Under the pieces are notes generated by a model. The model made no database searches, was not told the DNA's origin, and saw only the letters and a list, made by a program, of their open reading frames with translations. 64,000 nucleotides of DNA, taken from the NCBI GenBank assembly GCA_964017965.1, contig CAXHNV010000006.1:1-64000 (forward strand), written 5' to 3'. The translations under genes and the position numbers were made by a program. Origin of the DNA: UBA2883 sp964017965 (GTDB lineage Bacteria > Cyanobacteriota > Vampirovibrionia > Gastranaerophilales > Gastranaerophilaceae). Positions within the stretch are counted from its first letter, which is position 1; each line of letters opens with the position of its first letter. This document shows positions 27,087 to 37,302 of the stretch, piece by piece.

Positions 27087-29642
27087 TTATTCTTCAGAAG
27101 ATGTTTCTTCTAAATTAATGGTTGTTTGTTCTACTTCAACTTCTTCAACAGCTTCATCATCAACACCTGTTGAACCGTCATTTTTGCTTGTATTAACAAT
27201 CTTTTGAACTGATGCAACAGTGTCATTATCAACAAGGTTTTGAGCTCTTACACCTGTAGCAGGTCTACCTTGTTGAGAGATAGAATTAGCTTTCAATCTT
27301 GTAACAATACCGTTAGATGTAACCATCATAACTTCGTCATCTTCTTCAACGATTGTTAAAGCAACAAGTCTTGAGCTGCTGGACTTAAACTTAGCAGCAA
27401 TCAAACCGATACCGCCTCTATTTTGGCTTCTGAATTCAGATAGCTTAGTACGTTTACCGAAACCGTCAGATGTAACTACCAACAAATCAGCGTCATAATT
27501 GTTAGGAACAATATCACAGCCAATTAAAGTATCACCCTGACGAAGTTTCATAGATGTAACACCTCTTGCACTTCTGCCTAAAGGTCTCAAATCAGAGATA
27601 GGGAATCGAATAGCCATACCACAAGATGTACCAATGATGATTTCATCATTAGGTTTAGCTAATTTAACCCAGTTCAATCTGTCATCATCTGTCAACGAAA
27701 TAGCAATAATACCGCTGCGTCTGATGTTAGTAAAGTTTTCTAATTCAATTCTCTTAATAGAACCCTTTTCTGTTAACATAATCAAGTTAGAATCAGGTTC
27801 AAACTGGCTAACAGGAACAACCGCAGTAATTGATTCATCCTGACCGATTGGTAATACGTTAACAATAGGTAATCCCTTAGCCTGACGACCGCCTTCTGGG
27901 AAGTCATAAACATTCAAGCTGTATACAACACCCTTAGAAGAGAAGAATAATACTTTGTCGTGCATCATAGCAGTAAAGAAGTGTGCGATATCATCGTCAT
28001 CCTTTGTCTTAATACCGCTCTTACCGCGTGTTGCACGGTTTTGACGTTCAAATGTATCTAAGCTGATACGTTTCAAATAACCTTGACGGGTAATAAATAC
28101 TGCCATAGGTGTGTTTGGAGTCAAGTCCTCAATAGTAACCTCACCTTGTTCAGGAACAATCTGAGTCCTTCTGTCATCACCGTATTTTTCTTTATCTTCT
28201 CTCAACTCATCTTTAATAATATCAAGAACTTTTTGTCTATCTGCAAGAATAGCTTCGTATTCAGCGATTTTCTTTTGAAGTTCTTCATATTCATTCTTAA
28301 TCTTGTCTTGTTCAAGCCCTGTCAATCTTCTCAACTGCATTTCTAAGATTGCGTTAGCCTGATCAACGTCAAGTCCGAATCTTGTCATTAAGCCTACACG
28401 AGCTTCATCCGTAGTCTTAGACTTCTTAATCAACTCGATAACTTCGTCTAAAGAACCCAAAGCAATCAACAAACCTGCTAATATATGAGCTCTCATCTTA
28501 GCTTTTTTAAGATAGAAGATAGTTCTTCTTGTAACAATCTCAACTCTGTGTTCAACAAACTCGTTAAGCACTTCATACAAGTTCAACAATCTAGGCTGTT
28601 GACCGCAAAGTGTAACCATATTCACACCAAACGTTGTTGCAAGTTGAGTGTATTTAAACAAGTTGTTTTTAACAACATCAGGATTCGCATCACGTTTAAG
28701 TTCAATAACAATACGCATGCCTGTTCTATCTGATTCATCTCTCAAATCAGAAATACCGTTAATCTTTTGCTCCTTAACAAGTTCAGCAATCTTTTGAATC
28801 AACAACGCTTTGTTAACCTGATAAGGTAACTCAGTAACAACAATAGCTGTTCTTGATTGACGACCGTTACCACCGGCAATTTCTTCGATAGTAGCAACAG
28901 CAGACATCTTAATAGAGCCTCTGCCTGTTTCATAAGCTTGTTTAATATCGTTCAAACCAACAATAGTAGCTGCTGTCGGGAAGTCAGGACCCTTGATATG
29001 TTCCATTAAGCCTTCAACAGTAATTTGAGGGTTATCAATCAAAGCTATAGTACCGTCCACAACTTCACAAAGGTTATGTGGAGGAATGTTAGTTGCCATA
29101 CCAACTGCGATACCTGAAACACCGTTCAATAACAACATTGGAAGTCTAACAGGAAGAACAGAAGGTTCTTGCAACGAACCGTCGAAGTTTGGTCCGAAAT
29201 CAACTGTTTCACAATCAATATCAGCCAACATAGACTGTGTAATCTTATGCATACGAGCCTCGGTATAACGCATTGCAGCAGCCCCGTCACCGTCGACAGA
29301 ACCGAAGTTACCATGACCGTCTACAACTAAATATCTTGTATTAAAGTCTTGTGCCAAACGAACAAGAGCTTCATAAACAGAGCTGTCACCGTGAGGGTGA
29401 TACTTACCAAGTACTTCACCAACGATACGGGCACATTTCTTGAAAGGTTTATCAGGAGTCATACCCAACTCGTTCATCGCAAATAAAATACGTCTGTGAA
29501 CAGGCTTCAAACCGTCTCTAACATCAGGCAATGCACGACCCACAATTACACTCATCGCGTAATCTATATAGCATCTTTTCATCTCTTCACGTATATTAAC
29601 CGGAACAATTTTTCCGTCTTCAAACATATTTTGTTGAGTCAA
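27087..29642 (-). CDS. gyrA: DNA gyrase subunit A
   Basis: 851 aa, full length. Catalytic Tyr126 in AAAMRYTEAR; the quinolone-region sequence KYHPHGDSSVYE (81-91) is present. Six C-terminal beta-pinwheel blades follow, beginning near residue 510, with a GyrA-box-like QNRATRGKSG. The C-terminal tail is acidic. Together with GyrB (not in the window) it introduces negative supercoils. A ribosome site GGAGAAG precedes the start. Confidence 0.97.
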   Translation of the reverse strand: MTQQNMFEDGKIVPVNIREEMKRCYIDYAMSVIVGRALPDVRDGLKPVHRRILFAMNELGMTPDKPFKKCARIVGEVLGKYHPHGDSSVYEALVRLAQDFNTRYLVVDGHGNFGSVDGDGAAAMRYTEARMHKITQSMLADIDCETVDFGPNFDGSLQEPSVLPVRLPMLLLNGVSGIAVGMATNIPPHNLCEVVDGTIALIDNPQITVEGLMEHIKGPDFPTAATIVGLNDIKQAYETGRGSIKMSAVATIEEIAGGNGRQSRTAIVVTELPYQVNKALLIQKIAELVKEQKINGISDLRDESDRTGMRIVIELKRDANPDVVKNNLFKYTQLATTFGVNMVTLCGQQPRLLNLYEVLNEFVEHRVEIVTRRTIFYLKKAKMRAHILAGLLIALGSLDEVIELIKKSKTTDEARVGLMTRFGLDVDQANAILEMQLRRLTGLEQDKIKNEYEELQKKIAEYEAILADRQKVLDIIKDELREDKEKYGDDRRTQIVPEQGEVTIEDLTPNTPMAVFITRQGYLKRISLDTFERQNRATRGKSGIKTKDDDDIAHFFTAMMHDKVLFFSSKGVVYSLNVYDFPEGGRQAKGLPIVNVLPIGQDESITAVVPVSQFEPDSNLIMLTEKGSIKRIELENFTNIRRSGIIAISLTDDDRLNWVKLAKPNDEIIIGTSCGMAIRFPISDLRPLGRSARGVTSMKLRQGDTLIGCDIVPNNYDADLLVVTSDGFGKRTKLSEFRSQNRGGIGLIAAKFKSSSSRLVALTIVEEDDEVMMVTSNGIVTRLKANSISQQGRPATGVRAQNLVDNDTVASVQKIVNTSKNDGSTGVDDEAVEEVEVEQTTINLEETSSEE

Positions 29643-29725
29643 AATTCTTCTCCTTCTTCCCCTATTTCTTTTATTCTATCACAAAAACAAGGGCTGTAAA
29701 TAAATTTTTACAAAAAGATTAATTA

Positions 29726-32700
29726 TTAATCTACAGAGAAAATTTCCTTAATATCTTCCATAGTCAAAGACTTTGTAATGTTTCTGTCAACTGAAATTAC
29801 ACTATCAACCAAATCACGTTTACGCATTTTGAGTTTTTGAATCTTTTCTTCAACAGTGTTCTTAGTAATAATTCTATAAACGAACACCTTCTTAGTCTGC
29901 CCGATACGATACGCACGGTCAGTCGCCTGATCCTCAACAGCAGGGTTCCACCAAGGGTCATAATGGATAACATAATCCGCACCCGTCAAGTTCAAACCTG
30001 TACCCCCGGCTTTCAAACTAATCAAGAATATCTTAACCTTAGGGTTGTTATTAAAGTTATCAACAGCAGCCTTTCTATCCTTAGTCTTACCGGTCAAATA
30101 CTCATACTCAATACCTGAACGATCCAACCAACCCTTGATAATATCCAACATATCAACAAATTGGCTAAACAAAAGTACCCTGTGGTCTTCTTCAATAATC
30201 TGTTCTAACATTCCTTTCAAGTACTCAAACTTACCTGACTGAATAACACCCTTAACATGCTCTTTATCATACAACTTAGGGTGACAGCATATCTGACGTA
30301 ATCTAAGCAACGCTGAGAAAATAGACATCCTGCTCTTTTCTAAACCGTTCATCTCGATACTCTTGAACAACTCTTCCTTCGTACTATCCAATACATCCAA
30401 ATAGAAATCCTTTTGTTCAGGTGTCATTTCACAGTACGCCATATTTTCTACCTTATCAGGCAAGTCCTTAGCAACGTCACGTTTCATACGACGTAAAATG
30501 AACGGATAAATCTGTAACTTAAGACGTTTTTCAACAGTCTTATCCTGTCTTTCCATAATAGGAGTAACATATCTTGAGTTGAATTCAGGCATACTAAACA
30601 AGAATCCCGGCATCAAGAAGTCAAATACAGACCAGAGTTCTTCCAACTTGTTCTCGATAGGAGTACCGGATAACGCAAGTCTATGTGTACCGTTCAAAGT
30701 CTTAACAGCCTGAGCTGTCTGAGAAATAGCGTTCTTAATATTCTGTGATTCATCAAGAATAATGTATCTGAAATTATACTTTCTAAACTTCTCAATATCA
30801 CGTCTAATCAAAGCATAGCTCGTAATAACAATATCATATTCTGGAATCTTATCAAACAACTTCGCTCTATCAACACCGGAAAGTTTCAAACAGGTCATAT
30901 CAGGAGTAAACTTCTGAATTTCAGACTCCCAGTTAAAAACAACCGTAGTAGGTGCAATAACAAGAGTAGGTGCCGGTCCGTCAACCTCTTTCGCCTTCTG
31001 CAACAAGCTCAATGCCTGTAAAGTTTTACCCAGACCCATATCGTCGGCAAGAATACCGTTCAAACCGTATTTATACATAAACCATAACCAGCTGAAACCT
31101 TTCAACTGGTAATCACGGAATTCCGCATTAACCTTAGGTAACTCAGTAGTTTCAGTCGTTGAGAAAGTAGAAATCTGTTCCCAGAACTTTTTAAACTCAT
31201 CACTCATAACAAGCTCGAAACCTAAGTTTTCAAGCTCTTTTACAAGACCTGTACGATATGATTTAATTCTAAACTTGTTCTCATCGTTTCTGTAAGCATC
31301 AAACGAATTGAATGACCTCATCATCTGATAAATGTTCTGTGCTGGATATTCAACAAACCCTAAACTTCTAACCCTGCTATACTTTTCACCGTTTTGAATA
31401 GTCTCAAAAATAGTGTCAAAATCAATAACTTCTTCTCCGGTTCTGCCATATAATTGAATCTCAAATTCATCCACCGCATCATCGCAGAAATCTATCTTAG
31501 CACACATTGTAAAAGGTTCTTCCACAAGTTTAAAGAACGACATATCATCCTTTTCTTCAAACCTCCAGTTATCACCCGCCTGTTTCTTATAATAATTATA
31601 AAAATCGATAGCATTTTCTTTTTCTAACGCCAAATTGTTAGTCTGCATAGGTACAAACTTACATCCCAAAAGCATTGCATAAGCCATTTGTTCAGCCTGA
31701 AAATTACGTTTTACCCAGTAAACAAAATCTTCACCACCCTGTTTTTTAGTAACAGTAATATAAGGTGCTTTCTTTTCATCATGTTTTGTATAAGGAACCT
31801 TAACTCCGTCATACTCAAACTCAAGCTCTGCTTTCAACGACTGGTCATAATCTATACCAAGAGTAACAACATTAACAGGAGGACGTTCCTCTAGCATAAG
31901 TTTTTGAATCTGTTCAGAAACATTAACCTGCATCTTCTCCTGAATCTTAGGCAGCTCTTCATATACAAACTTGCCGCTTTCAGAATCTTTTAAATCCGTA
32001 AACGTTGATTTAATAATATACTGAGGCAACTCATTCATCGCAACATTAATAGGGAATATAACGTTTTTATATCTGCCCCATTTCAACTGTCTTGAGAAAT
32101 ACTTAACCTCTTCAAACGGATAAACATCATCACTATCAGGTCTATTCCAATATAAAGCTAGTGACAAAGTACCGTTAGAATTTGCATTAACATCTAAACT
32201 AAGCTCCCAAGTTTTTTCCAAGAACTTGATTCGCTCTTTTGACTTTTCATCCAAAACTTCTTCTACCTGAGCAAGCAACGGAAACATTGGCATAAACTTA
32301 GTAATAGGAATATCATACCAGCCTGCCTTCTTATCCTGTCTTGCAATCTGCAATATCTGGTGGAATATAGCAAGTTCTGCTTTTTGATAATCGTTTAATT
32401 GAAAACCTTCAGTTGATTTTTGAGCCTCAATAAGTGCTCTTAAAATACTCTCCAAGGAACGTATAATCTTGCCGGTTTGTCTATCCTTAATCAATATAGA
32501 AAAGAAGTTTTGCTTACGTTTAGGGTTAAAATGGAATATATAATTCCCTTGAGTGACATCGTTCAACGCCGTATTCTCATCAGGATAATCAAATTCCATA
32601 CCGAATTTGGTCTCTAACCAATCCTCATAAGCGTGTTCATCAATAGCTTTTAAAGCAACCGCAACAGAGTGTTTACACCATTCTTCTTTCAACGGACAAC

Positions 32701-32911
32701 TGCAACGTGCTTCAACTCCTGATTTTTTGAATATCAAATCAGTAGAGTAAGAATCTTGAAAATTCCCCTTTACCTTACCTTTATAAAAGTTTTTTATAGG
32801 TGAAGCTTCAAGGAGCATATCTTTTTTGTAATACTCATAGCCACGTCTCCAGCTGCCTGCAGACGAATGCTCTTTTATATATTTATAGCTAAATTCAAAA
32901 ACTTTACTCAT
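29726..32911 (-). CDS. SNF2-family ATPase with N-terminal SWIM zinc finger
   Basis: 1061 aa from the ATG at 32911 (MSKVFEFSYKY); the 33-codon longer frame has no better support. A SWIM zinc finger lies near residues 66-81 (CSCPLKEEWCKH, C-x-C...C-x-H). The SNF2 motor is C-terminal: ADDMGLGKTLQ, a DESQN motif II, SGTPIENK, LKAGGTGLNL and RAYRIGQT. SWIM-SNF2 proteins are common in bacteria and are thought to act on DNA-bound complexes. The window thus carries two different SNF2 paralogues. Confidence 0.9.
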   Translation of the reverse strand: MSKVFEFSYKYIKEHSSAGSWRRGYEYYKKDMLLEASPIKNFYKGKVKGNFQDSYSTDLIFKKSGVEARCSCPLKEEWCKHSVAVALKAIDEHAYEDWLETKFGMEFDYPDENTALNDVTQGNYIFHFNPKRKQNFFSILIKDRQTGKIIRSLESILRALIEAQKSTEGFQLNDYQKAELAIFHQILQIARQDKKAGWYDIPITKFMPMFPLLAQVEEVLDEKSKERIKFLEKTWELSLDVNANSNGTLSLALYWNRPDSDDVYPFEEVKYFSRQLKWGRYKNVIFPINVAMNELPQYIIKSTFTDLKDSESGKFVYEELPKIQEKMQVNVSEQIQKLMLEERPPVNVVTLGIDYDQSLKAELEFEYDGVKVPYTKHDEKKAPYITVTKKQGGEDFVYWVKRNFQAEQMAYAMLLGCKFVPMQTNNLALEKENAIDFYNYYKKQAGDNWRFEEKDDMSFFKLVEEPFTMCAKIDFCDDAVDEFEIQLYGRTGEEVIDFDTIFETIQNGEKYSRVRSLGFVEYPAQNIYQMMRSFNSFDAYRNDENKFRIKSYRTGLVKELENLGFELVMSDEFKKFWEQISTFSTTETTELPKVNAEFRDYQLKGFSWLWFMYKYGLNGILADDMGLGKTLQALSLLQKAKEVDGPAPTLVIAPTTVVFNWESEIQKFTPDMTCLKLSGVDRAKLFDKIPEYDIVITSYALIRRDIEKFRKYNFRYIILDESQNIKNAISQTAQAVKTLNGTHRLALSGTPIENKLEELWSVFDFLMPGFLFSMPEFNSRYVTPIMERQDKTVEKRLKLQIYPFILRRMKRDVAKDLPDKVENMAYCEMTPEQKDFYLDVLDSTKEELFKSIEMNGLEKSRMSIFSALLRLRQICCHPKLYDKEHVKGVIQSGKFEYLKGMLEQIIEEDHRVLLFSQFVDMLDIIKGWLDRSGIEYEYLTGKTKDRKAAVDNFNNNPKVKIFLISLKAGGTGLNLTGADYVIHYDPWWNPAVEDQATDRAYRIGQTKKVFVYRIITKNTVEEKIQKLKMRKRDLVDSVISVDRNITKSLTMEDIKEIFSVD

Positions 32912-33047
32912 TAACTGAGTTAATCCTTTTCGGGTCTTATAAAAAACAATTATTTGTAAACTACAAATGTCTTCTTTAACAAATAATTCTAAGCTAATAA
33001 CATTGTACACTAATATAAAAAAATTACAAGTATATATATTTTATTTG

Positions 33048-33077
33048 TTGACACAAAGAGCTATCGCGTGCTACTAT
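33048..33077 (+). promoter_or_regulatory. Promoter of udp
   Basis: TTGACA at 33048-33053 and TACTAT at 33072-33077 with an 18-bp spacer; ribosome site TAGGAG lies before the ATG at 33116. Confidence 0.6.
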
Positions 33078-33115
33078 TTTATTCTCAAAAGCATCACACA
33101 ATTTAGGAGTTTATT

Positions 33116-33886
33116 ATGAAATATGCAGAAGAAGGTGTTCAATACCATTTAGATATTAAAAAAGGAGATGTAGGTAAATACGTAATTTTACCCGGAGATC
33201 CAAAAAGATGTGCTAAAATTGCTGCATATTTTGATGATGCAAAATTAGTAGCCGACAAACGCGAATACGTAACCTACACAGGTTACCTGAACGGTGAAAA
33301 AGTCAGTGTAACTTCAACAGGTATCGGCGGTCCTTCAGCGTCAATTGCGTTAGAAGAACTTGTAAAATCAGGTGCTGAAACATTCATAAGAGTCGGAACC
33401 TGCGGCGGTATGCAAATGGATGTAATGGGTGGCGACGCAGTCATAGCAACAGGTGCTATCCGTATGGAAGGCACAACAAAAGAATACGCACCAATAGAAT
33501 TTCCTGCTGTAGCAGACCTGAGCGTTGCTAACGCTCTTGTTAATTCCGCTAAAGAACTCGGGTTTAAATACCACGCAGGTGTTGTTCAATGTAAAGACTC
33601 ATTCTACGGTCAACACGAACCGCACAAAATGCCTGTAAACTACGAACTCGAAAACAAATGGAATGCCTGGATTAAATTAGGTGCCCTCGCTTCTGAAATG
33701 GAATCAGCAGCACTATTTGTCGTAGGAAGTTACCTGCGTGTAAAAGTTGGTTCAGTATTCCTCGTAGTAGCGAATCAGGAACGTGAAAAACAAGGGCTTG
33801 AAAACCCTGTCGTACACGATACAGAAGGCGCTATAAAAATCGCAGTAAACGCTATAAAACACCTAATCGAAGAAGATAAAAAATAA
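33116..33886 (+). CDS. udp: Nucleoside phosphorylase, uridine-phosphorylase type
   Basis: 256 aa. PGDPKR (about 24-29) forms the phosphate site; GIGGPSASIALEEL and RVGTCGGM are family signatures; ASEMESAALF provides the ribose-binding Glu-Met-Glu. It splits uridine (and perhaps related nucleosides) with phosphate. It is a single-gene unit with its own promoter, convergent with the terminase gene across a shared terminator. Confidence 0.93.
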   Translation: MKYAEEGVQYHLDIKKGDVGKYVILPGDPKRCAKIAAYFDDAKLVADKREYVTYTGYLNGEKVSVTSTGIGGPSASIALEELVKSGAETFIRVGTCGGMQMDVMGGDAVIATGAIRMEGTTKEYAPIEFPAVADLSVANALVNSAKELGFKYHAGVVQCKDSFYGQHEPHKMPVNYELENKWNAWIKLGALASEMESAALFVVGSYLRVKVGSVFLVVANQEREKQGLENPVVHDTEGAIKIAVNAIKHLIEEDKK

Positions 33887-33887
33887 A

Positions 33888-33915
33888 AAAAGGGGCTAAT
33901 AATTTAGCCCCTTTT
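33888..33915. terminator. Bidirectional intrinsic terminator
   Basis: AGGGGCTAA-TAAT-TTAGCCCCT stem flanked by A and T runs. It serves udp (plus) and the terminase end of the virion genes (minus), marking the left border of the phage-like region. Confidence 0.85.
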
Positions 33916-33917
33916 AA

Positions 33918-35222
33918 TTACTTTATTCTCCAGTAATATTCCGTCAAATAACTTGCTGCATCAAAAGGATGTTCTAAAAACTTTGAATCCCGATTATTCT
34001 TTATCTGTGAAAAGCTCGGAACATCAACTATAGTAGTACCCTCTTTAAACGATAAATTATAAATATTATACAAAAGCCATTTACATCGACGCTCATCAAC
34101 AAACAAATGCCGCTCACCCGAAGAATTCTTAACCTTAGCATTAAACGCAGAAATTCTGTTTAAAATAGGCGGATTATAACCCCGCAAACAGAACTTAACC
34201 TGTTTCTTATCATAACCGTGTTTATATAAAGCGTTTCTGATAATAGCGTAATTTGTATACTCACTCTGTGTTGACCGATTATCACCGGAAGCATCACCGT
34301 TAACTATTATCTCAGCTTTATGCTCGGGATATCGTCTCAAAAACTCCTGAATACATTCTTCCGTAGTAGTTTTTTCAACTGCTATCTCATCAAAATAATA
34401 AACATTGTTCTTATCAGTATAAGCCAACACCCAGCACATAGGATCAACGTTAAAATCGCAAGTAATATGTATCGGTAAATCAGGGTTATACTTGAAGTGT
34501 TTCAAATTCTCCTGAGAAAAATTCTTCACAACAAGCCCGCTTGCATAATCACCAAATTCACCCAGGACATTTATCTTATAATACTCTTCATCAAAATTAT
34601 CTTTCAATGATTCAATAAAATGCTCAGGTAAAAAGATATTATTCGTAGTAGGAGCAATAATTAATCTATAATTTTCATGCTGCTCTTCAACAAACCGTTT
34701 CCAAATCCAACTCTTATTAGCCTGCGGATTAGTATGACCGAATAACCTATATCTAAAATCACCCCAATCTTTACCGCGGTAAGTATTTCTCAAACGTCCG
34801 AGCAATTGTTTAAATGCTCCGTCATCAATCTGAGAAGCCTCTTCTATTTCCGCCCAGTGTAAATTCAAAGACTTAAACCGTTCAGGATCCTCTAACGCAC
34901 AAAACAATATCTCTGAGCCGTTCTTAAACTTAATAACCTTATCAATCTTATTATACGTATAATGAACATTCTCTTTATAACCAAGAAATGTCAAATGCTC
35001 CAGATAAGTAACCAACGTCGTCTTACGAACAAGTTCATATTCTTTTGCACCAACCAAACCTCTTGAACCTGCATATTTTCGTGCCAGCAAAACTCCCAAT
35101 AGCGCTCCGCACCACGTTTTACCGCTACCATAACCCCCTTGATATATTGCTATATCAAGGGGATGATTATGTGGTATCTCTATAAATTCCCGTTGTTTTT
35201 CAAGTAATTTATATTTAACCAT
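33918..35222 (-). CDS. Phage terminase large subunit
   Basis: 434 aa. ATPase: Walker A GGYGSGKTW (29-37), Walker B with catalytic acids LHWAEIEEA (121-129). RNase H-like nuclease: D256 in TCDFNVDP, D310 in VNGDASG and D421 in HPFDAASY form an intact acidic triad. It packages DNA into procapsids through the portal. All catalytic residues are kept, so the gene is not a decayed remnant. Last gene of the third virion unit; 3-bp gap to the gene upstream. Confidence 0.92.
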   Translation of the reverse strand: MVKYKLLEKQREFIEIPHNHPLDIAIYQGGYGSGKTWCGALLGVLLARKYAGSRGLVGAKEYELVRKTTLVTYLEHLTFLGYKENVHYTYNKIDKVIKFKNGSEILFCALEDPERFKSLNLHWAEIEEASQIDDGAFKQLLGRLRNTYRGKDWGDFRYRLFGHTNPQANKSWIWKRFVEEQHENYRLIIAPTTNNIFLPEHFIESLKDNFDEEYYKINVLGEFGDYASGLVVKNFSQENLKHFKYNPDLPIHITCDFNVDPMCWVLAYTDKNNVYYFDEIAVEKTTTEECIQEFLRRYPEHKAEIIVNGDASGDNRSTQSEYTNYAIIRNALYKHGYDKKQVKFCLRGYNPPILNRISAFNAKVKNSSGERHLFVDERRCKWLLYNIYNLSFKEGTTIVDVPSFSQIKNNRDSKFLEHPFDAASYLTEYYWRIK

Positions 35223-35225
35223 TTA

Positions 35226-35498
35226 CTATTCAAGTTCACCTGCCTTAGATGTCAAAATATCAAAGACTGATTGAGTTATTCTCGGAACTAAATCGATTAA
35301 AACATTAACCAAAAACGAAAGTAATATATTTTTTGAAACAAATGTCTTCTTAATAAAAGCCACAACAGCTTTATCGACATTCATCTTTTTCTCTTCGCCG
35401 CTTAATTTTTGAGCAGCTTGTTCAACAATATTCTTTTTAATAACACCAAACAAATTTGTAATATTTTCTTGTGAAAAACACTTACTTAAACGTACCAT
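35226..35498 (-). CDS. Hypothetical phage-region protein
   Basis: 90 aa, no recognised domain. A hydrophobic stretch (about 54-75, ILLSFLVNVLIDLVPRI) with a basic N-terminal part could make it membrane-associated, so a second lysis protein is possible but unproven. It overlaps the preceding gene's stop by 1 nt and ends 3 nt before terL, so it belongs to the tail/packaging transcript. Confidence 0.6.
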   Translation of the reverse strand: MVRLSKCFSQENITNLFGVIKKNIVEQAAQKLSGEEKKMNVDKAVVAFIKKTFVSKNILLSFLVNVLIDLVPRITQSVFDILTSKAGELE

Positions 35499-35860
35499 TA
35501 TAAACCTCCATTATCATCTTCAACGCCCAATTCTGTCAATTGTGCCCTTAACTCTAATACCTGTGCTTCATAGGTATTTAGATACTCAGTTTCATTTGCT
35601 CGAATTGCTCTGATACTCTTCAAATCAAGCTCTCTTAATTGTTGTTTCAGATTCTCTATTTGTTGCGATTTTTCTTCTTCTGCTAAAATGTTCGAATACT
35701 CCGGATTTGCAACAACCTCACCGTTTTGAAACATAACAGCGCGTTTATCTTCTTTATACAATTCATACATCGCCTGAGTTGTTTCAACTCTTGTTATATC
35801 TTCATTTAAATATTTTGAATTAAAGTCTATTATTTCATTATTTTTTATATTTGCGTGCAT
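35498..35860 (-). CDS. Possible tail-fibre assembly or small virion protein
   Basis: 120 aa. The last 60 residues form a likely coiled coil (QQIENLKQQLRELDLKSIRAIR). The ending with RAIR...EYL...ALRAQL resembles small proteins encoded just after tail fibre genes in many phages, some of which act as fibre chaperones. It follows the fibre gene directly. Role is inferred mainly from position. Confidence 0.6.
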   Translation of the reverse strand: MHANIKNNEIIDFNSKYLNEDITRVETTQAMYELYKEDKRAVMFQNGEVVANPEYSNILAEEEKSQQIENLKQQLRELDLKSIRAIRANETEYLNTYEAQVLELRAQLTELGVEDDNGGL

Positions 35861-35868
35861 TTTTCCTC

Positions 35869-36918
35869 CTAAGCATTTGTTCCGATTCTACGATATGCTA
35901 ATGCTGAGAACAAAGCATTTGATAGTTTAGCATTTAGTTTGTAATAAACAGTTCTATCTATATTAATTGGAATTACAACTGTACAACAAGGGTTCCCATT
36001 CGTTGATGCTCTTACTCTTAGCAATGGTGTTTCGGAATAATCATAGTCATCGGTATAAATATATGTATACCTTGGCGTATTATCAGTACCGCCACCATAA
36101 GAACCATTCGCATAAAACAATACCTCATAACTATAATTATCGTTAGGCAGGTATGTTGATAAGTCTATAGTATAAGTGCCTACTGCTGTTGCTGTAGATA
36201 ATTCTTCTACTTTAGCTATCCACTGTCCGTCCAAAACCTTTTTGCCGGAATCAGTAAGGTTTGATAAATCAGTATCTACACGATTAACAGTCGAAACGAT
36301 ATTATTTTCCAGAGCAATCCCTGCTCCTGCAGACAAAACATCTTGTTTTCCGGTAATATCTTGGTGTTGAGTAAGGTAACCACTGTCATTTTGTAATTCA
36401 GATACATTAGTTGGCAAATCCGAAAGAGCAGCAAGCCCTAAATCGTGTGAAGACTTGTTCCCGTCTAATGTGACAGAATTTATAGTAGGTTTATTTTGAG
36501 CAATTGTATAATCTAATGAAACCGTATTAGACGACTTTATTGTTTGTGTACCGTCATCATTATCAGTAATAACAATATTCTGACCGGCTACTAAATTAGG
36601 ATTCTTTTTAGCTAATTTTGTTGTTAATAAATCATCTGTCTCTGTTTTAGAATATGCACCAACCTGAGCGGCAGTAACCTCATGCGGATTATCGTTTTTA
36701 TCAGAATGCAAGCTCACAAGCTGCATTGTTTCTTCATCAATAGTATTTTTTAAATTCTTACAAGAAATTAAGTATTCATTTGCCTCATTTGCATAAGCAG
36801 CAGCCTTTGCAGCAGAGTTGAATGATTCTTTCGAATAACGATTAGCTAAATTTTCGTAATATTTAACATTATTATTCGTTACAGAAACAATATTTTTTTC
36901 TTTAAAATTATTACACAT
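35869..36918 (-). CDS. Tail fibre protein
   Basis: 349 aa from the ATG at 36918 (GAGG upstream; the GTG two codons earlier is less likely). N-terminal helical part (1-70), then the fibre motif NPHEVTAAQVGAY (about 78-90), a repetitive shaft (SELQNDSGYLT) and a C-terminal beta-rich tip (about 230-349). The protein probably binds the surface of the target cell. It overlaps the preceding stop (TGATAATG). Confidence 0.82.
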   Translation of the reverse strand: MCNNFKEKNIVSVTNNNVKYYENLANRYSKESFNSAAKAAAYANEANEYLISCKNLKNTIDEETMQLVSLHSDKNDNPHEVTAAQVGAYSKTETDDLLTTKLAKKNPNLVAGQNIVITDNDDGTQTIKSSNTVSLDYTIAQNKPTINSVTLDGNKSSHDLGLAALSDLPTNVSELQNDSGYLTQHQDITGKQDVLSAGAGIALENNIVSTVNRVDTDLSNLTDSGKKVLDGQWIAKVEELSTATAVGTYTIDLSTYLPNDNYSYEVLFYANGSYGGGTDNTPRYTYIYTDDYDYSETPLLRVRASTNGNPCCTVVIPINIDRTVYYKLNAKLSNALFSALAYRRIGTNA

Positions 36919-36920
36919 TA

Positions 36921-37286
36921 TCACACCTCAACTTTCCCAGGGAATACAATAATATTATTAGTATCCCCATAACAGCAGCCTTCTAAAAACAAGGTATTCT
37001 CAACACCTTCATCATCAACGGTTTTTAATCCGTATGTATAAAATCCTGCTTCCTCATTACGTGGAATAGTTAATAAATTACTAAACTCGGAAGTTATTAC
37101 AAAAGTAACTATAGAATTATTATTTGATTTAACTTCCAAACGGTTTCCAACCGTTCTGTTTTTTGAATCTTTAACCGTAAAATAAACGCTATAATCTTTA
37201 TCAGTAGGTAACCCCGAAACAACAACCTCTCCAGAATCACCTTTATATATATAAATATTTCCTTTTTCATCAATATTTAAACTCAC
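36921..37286 (-). CDS. Baseplate/fibre-attachment protein (BppU N-terminal-like)
   Basis: 121 aa, all beta. The pattern IYIYKGDSGEVVVSGLP...YSVYFTVKDSKNRTVG resembles the immunoglobulin-like N-terminal domain of phage baseplate upper proteins (BppU) and related fibre adaptors. It lies between a tail-collar protein and the fibre gene, which fits an adaptor role. Confidence 0.65.
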   Translation of the reverse strand: MSLNIDEKGNIYIYKGDSGEVVVSGLPTDKDYSVYFTVKDSKNRTVGNRLEVKSNNNSIVTFVITSEFSNLLTIPRNEEAGFYTYGLKTVDDEGVENTLFLEGCCYGDTNNIIVFPGKVEV

Positions 37287-37302
37287 AACAAACCTCCAAA
37301 AT

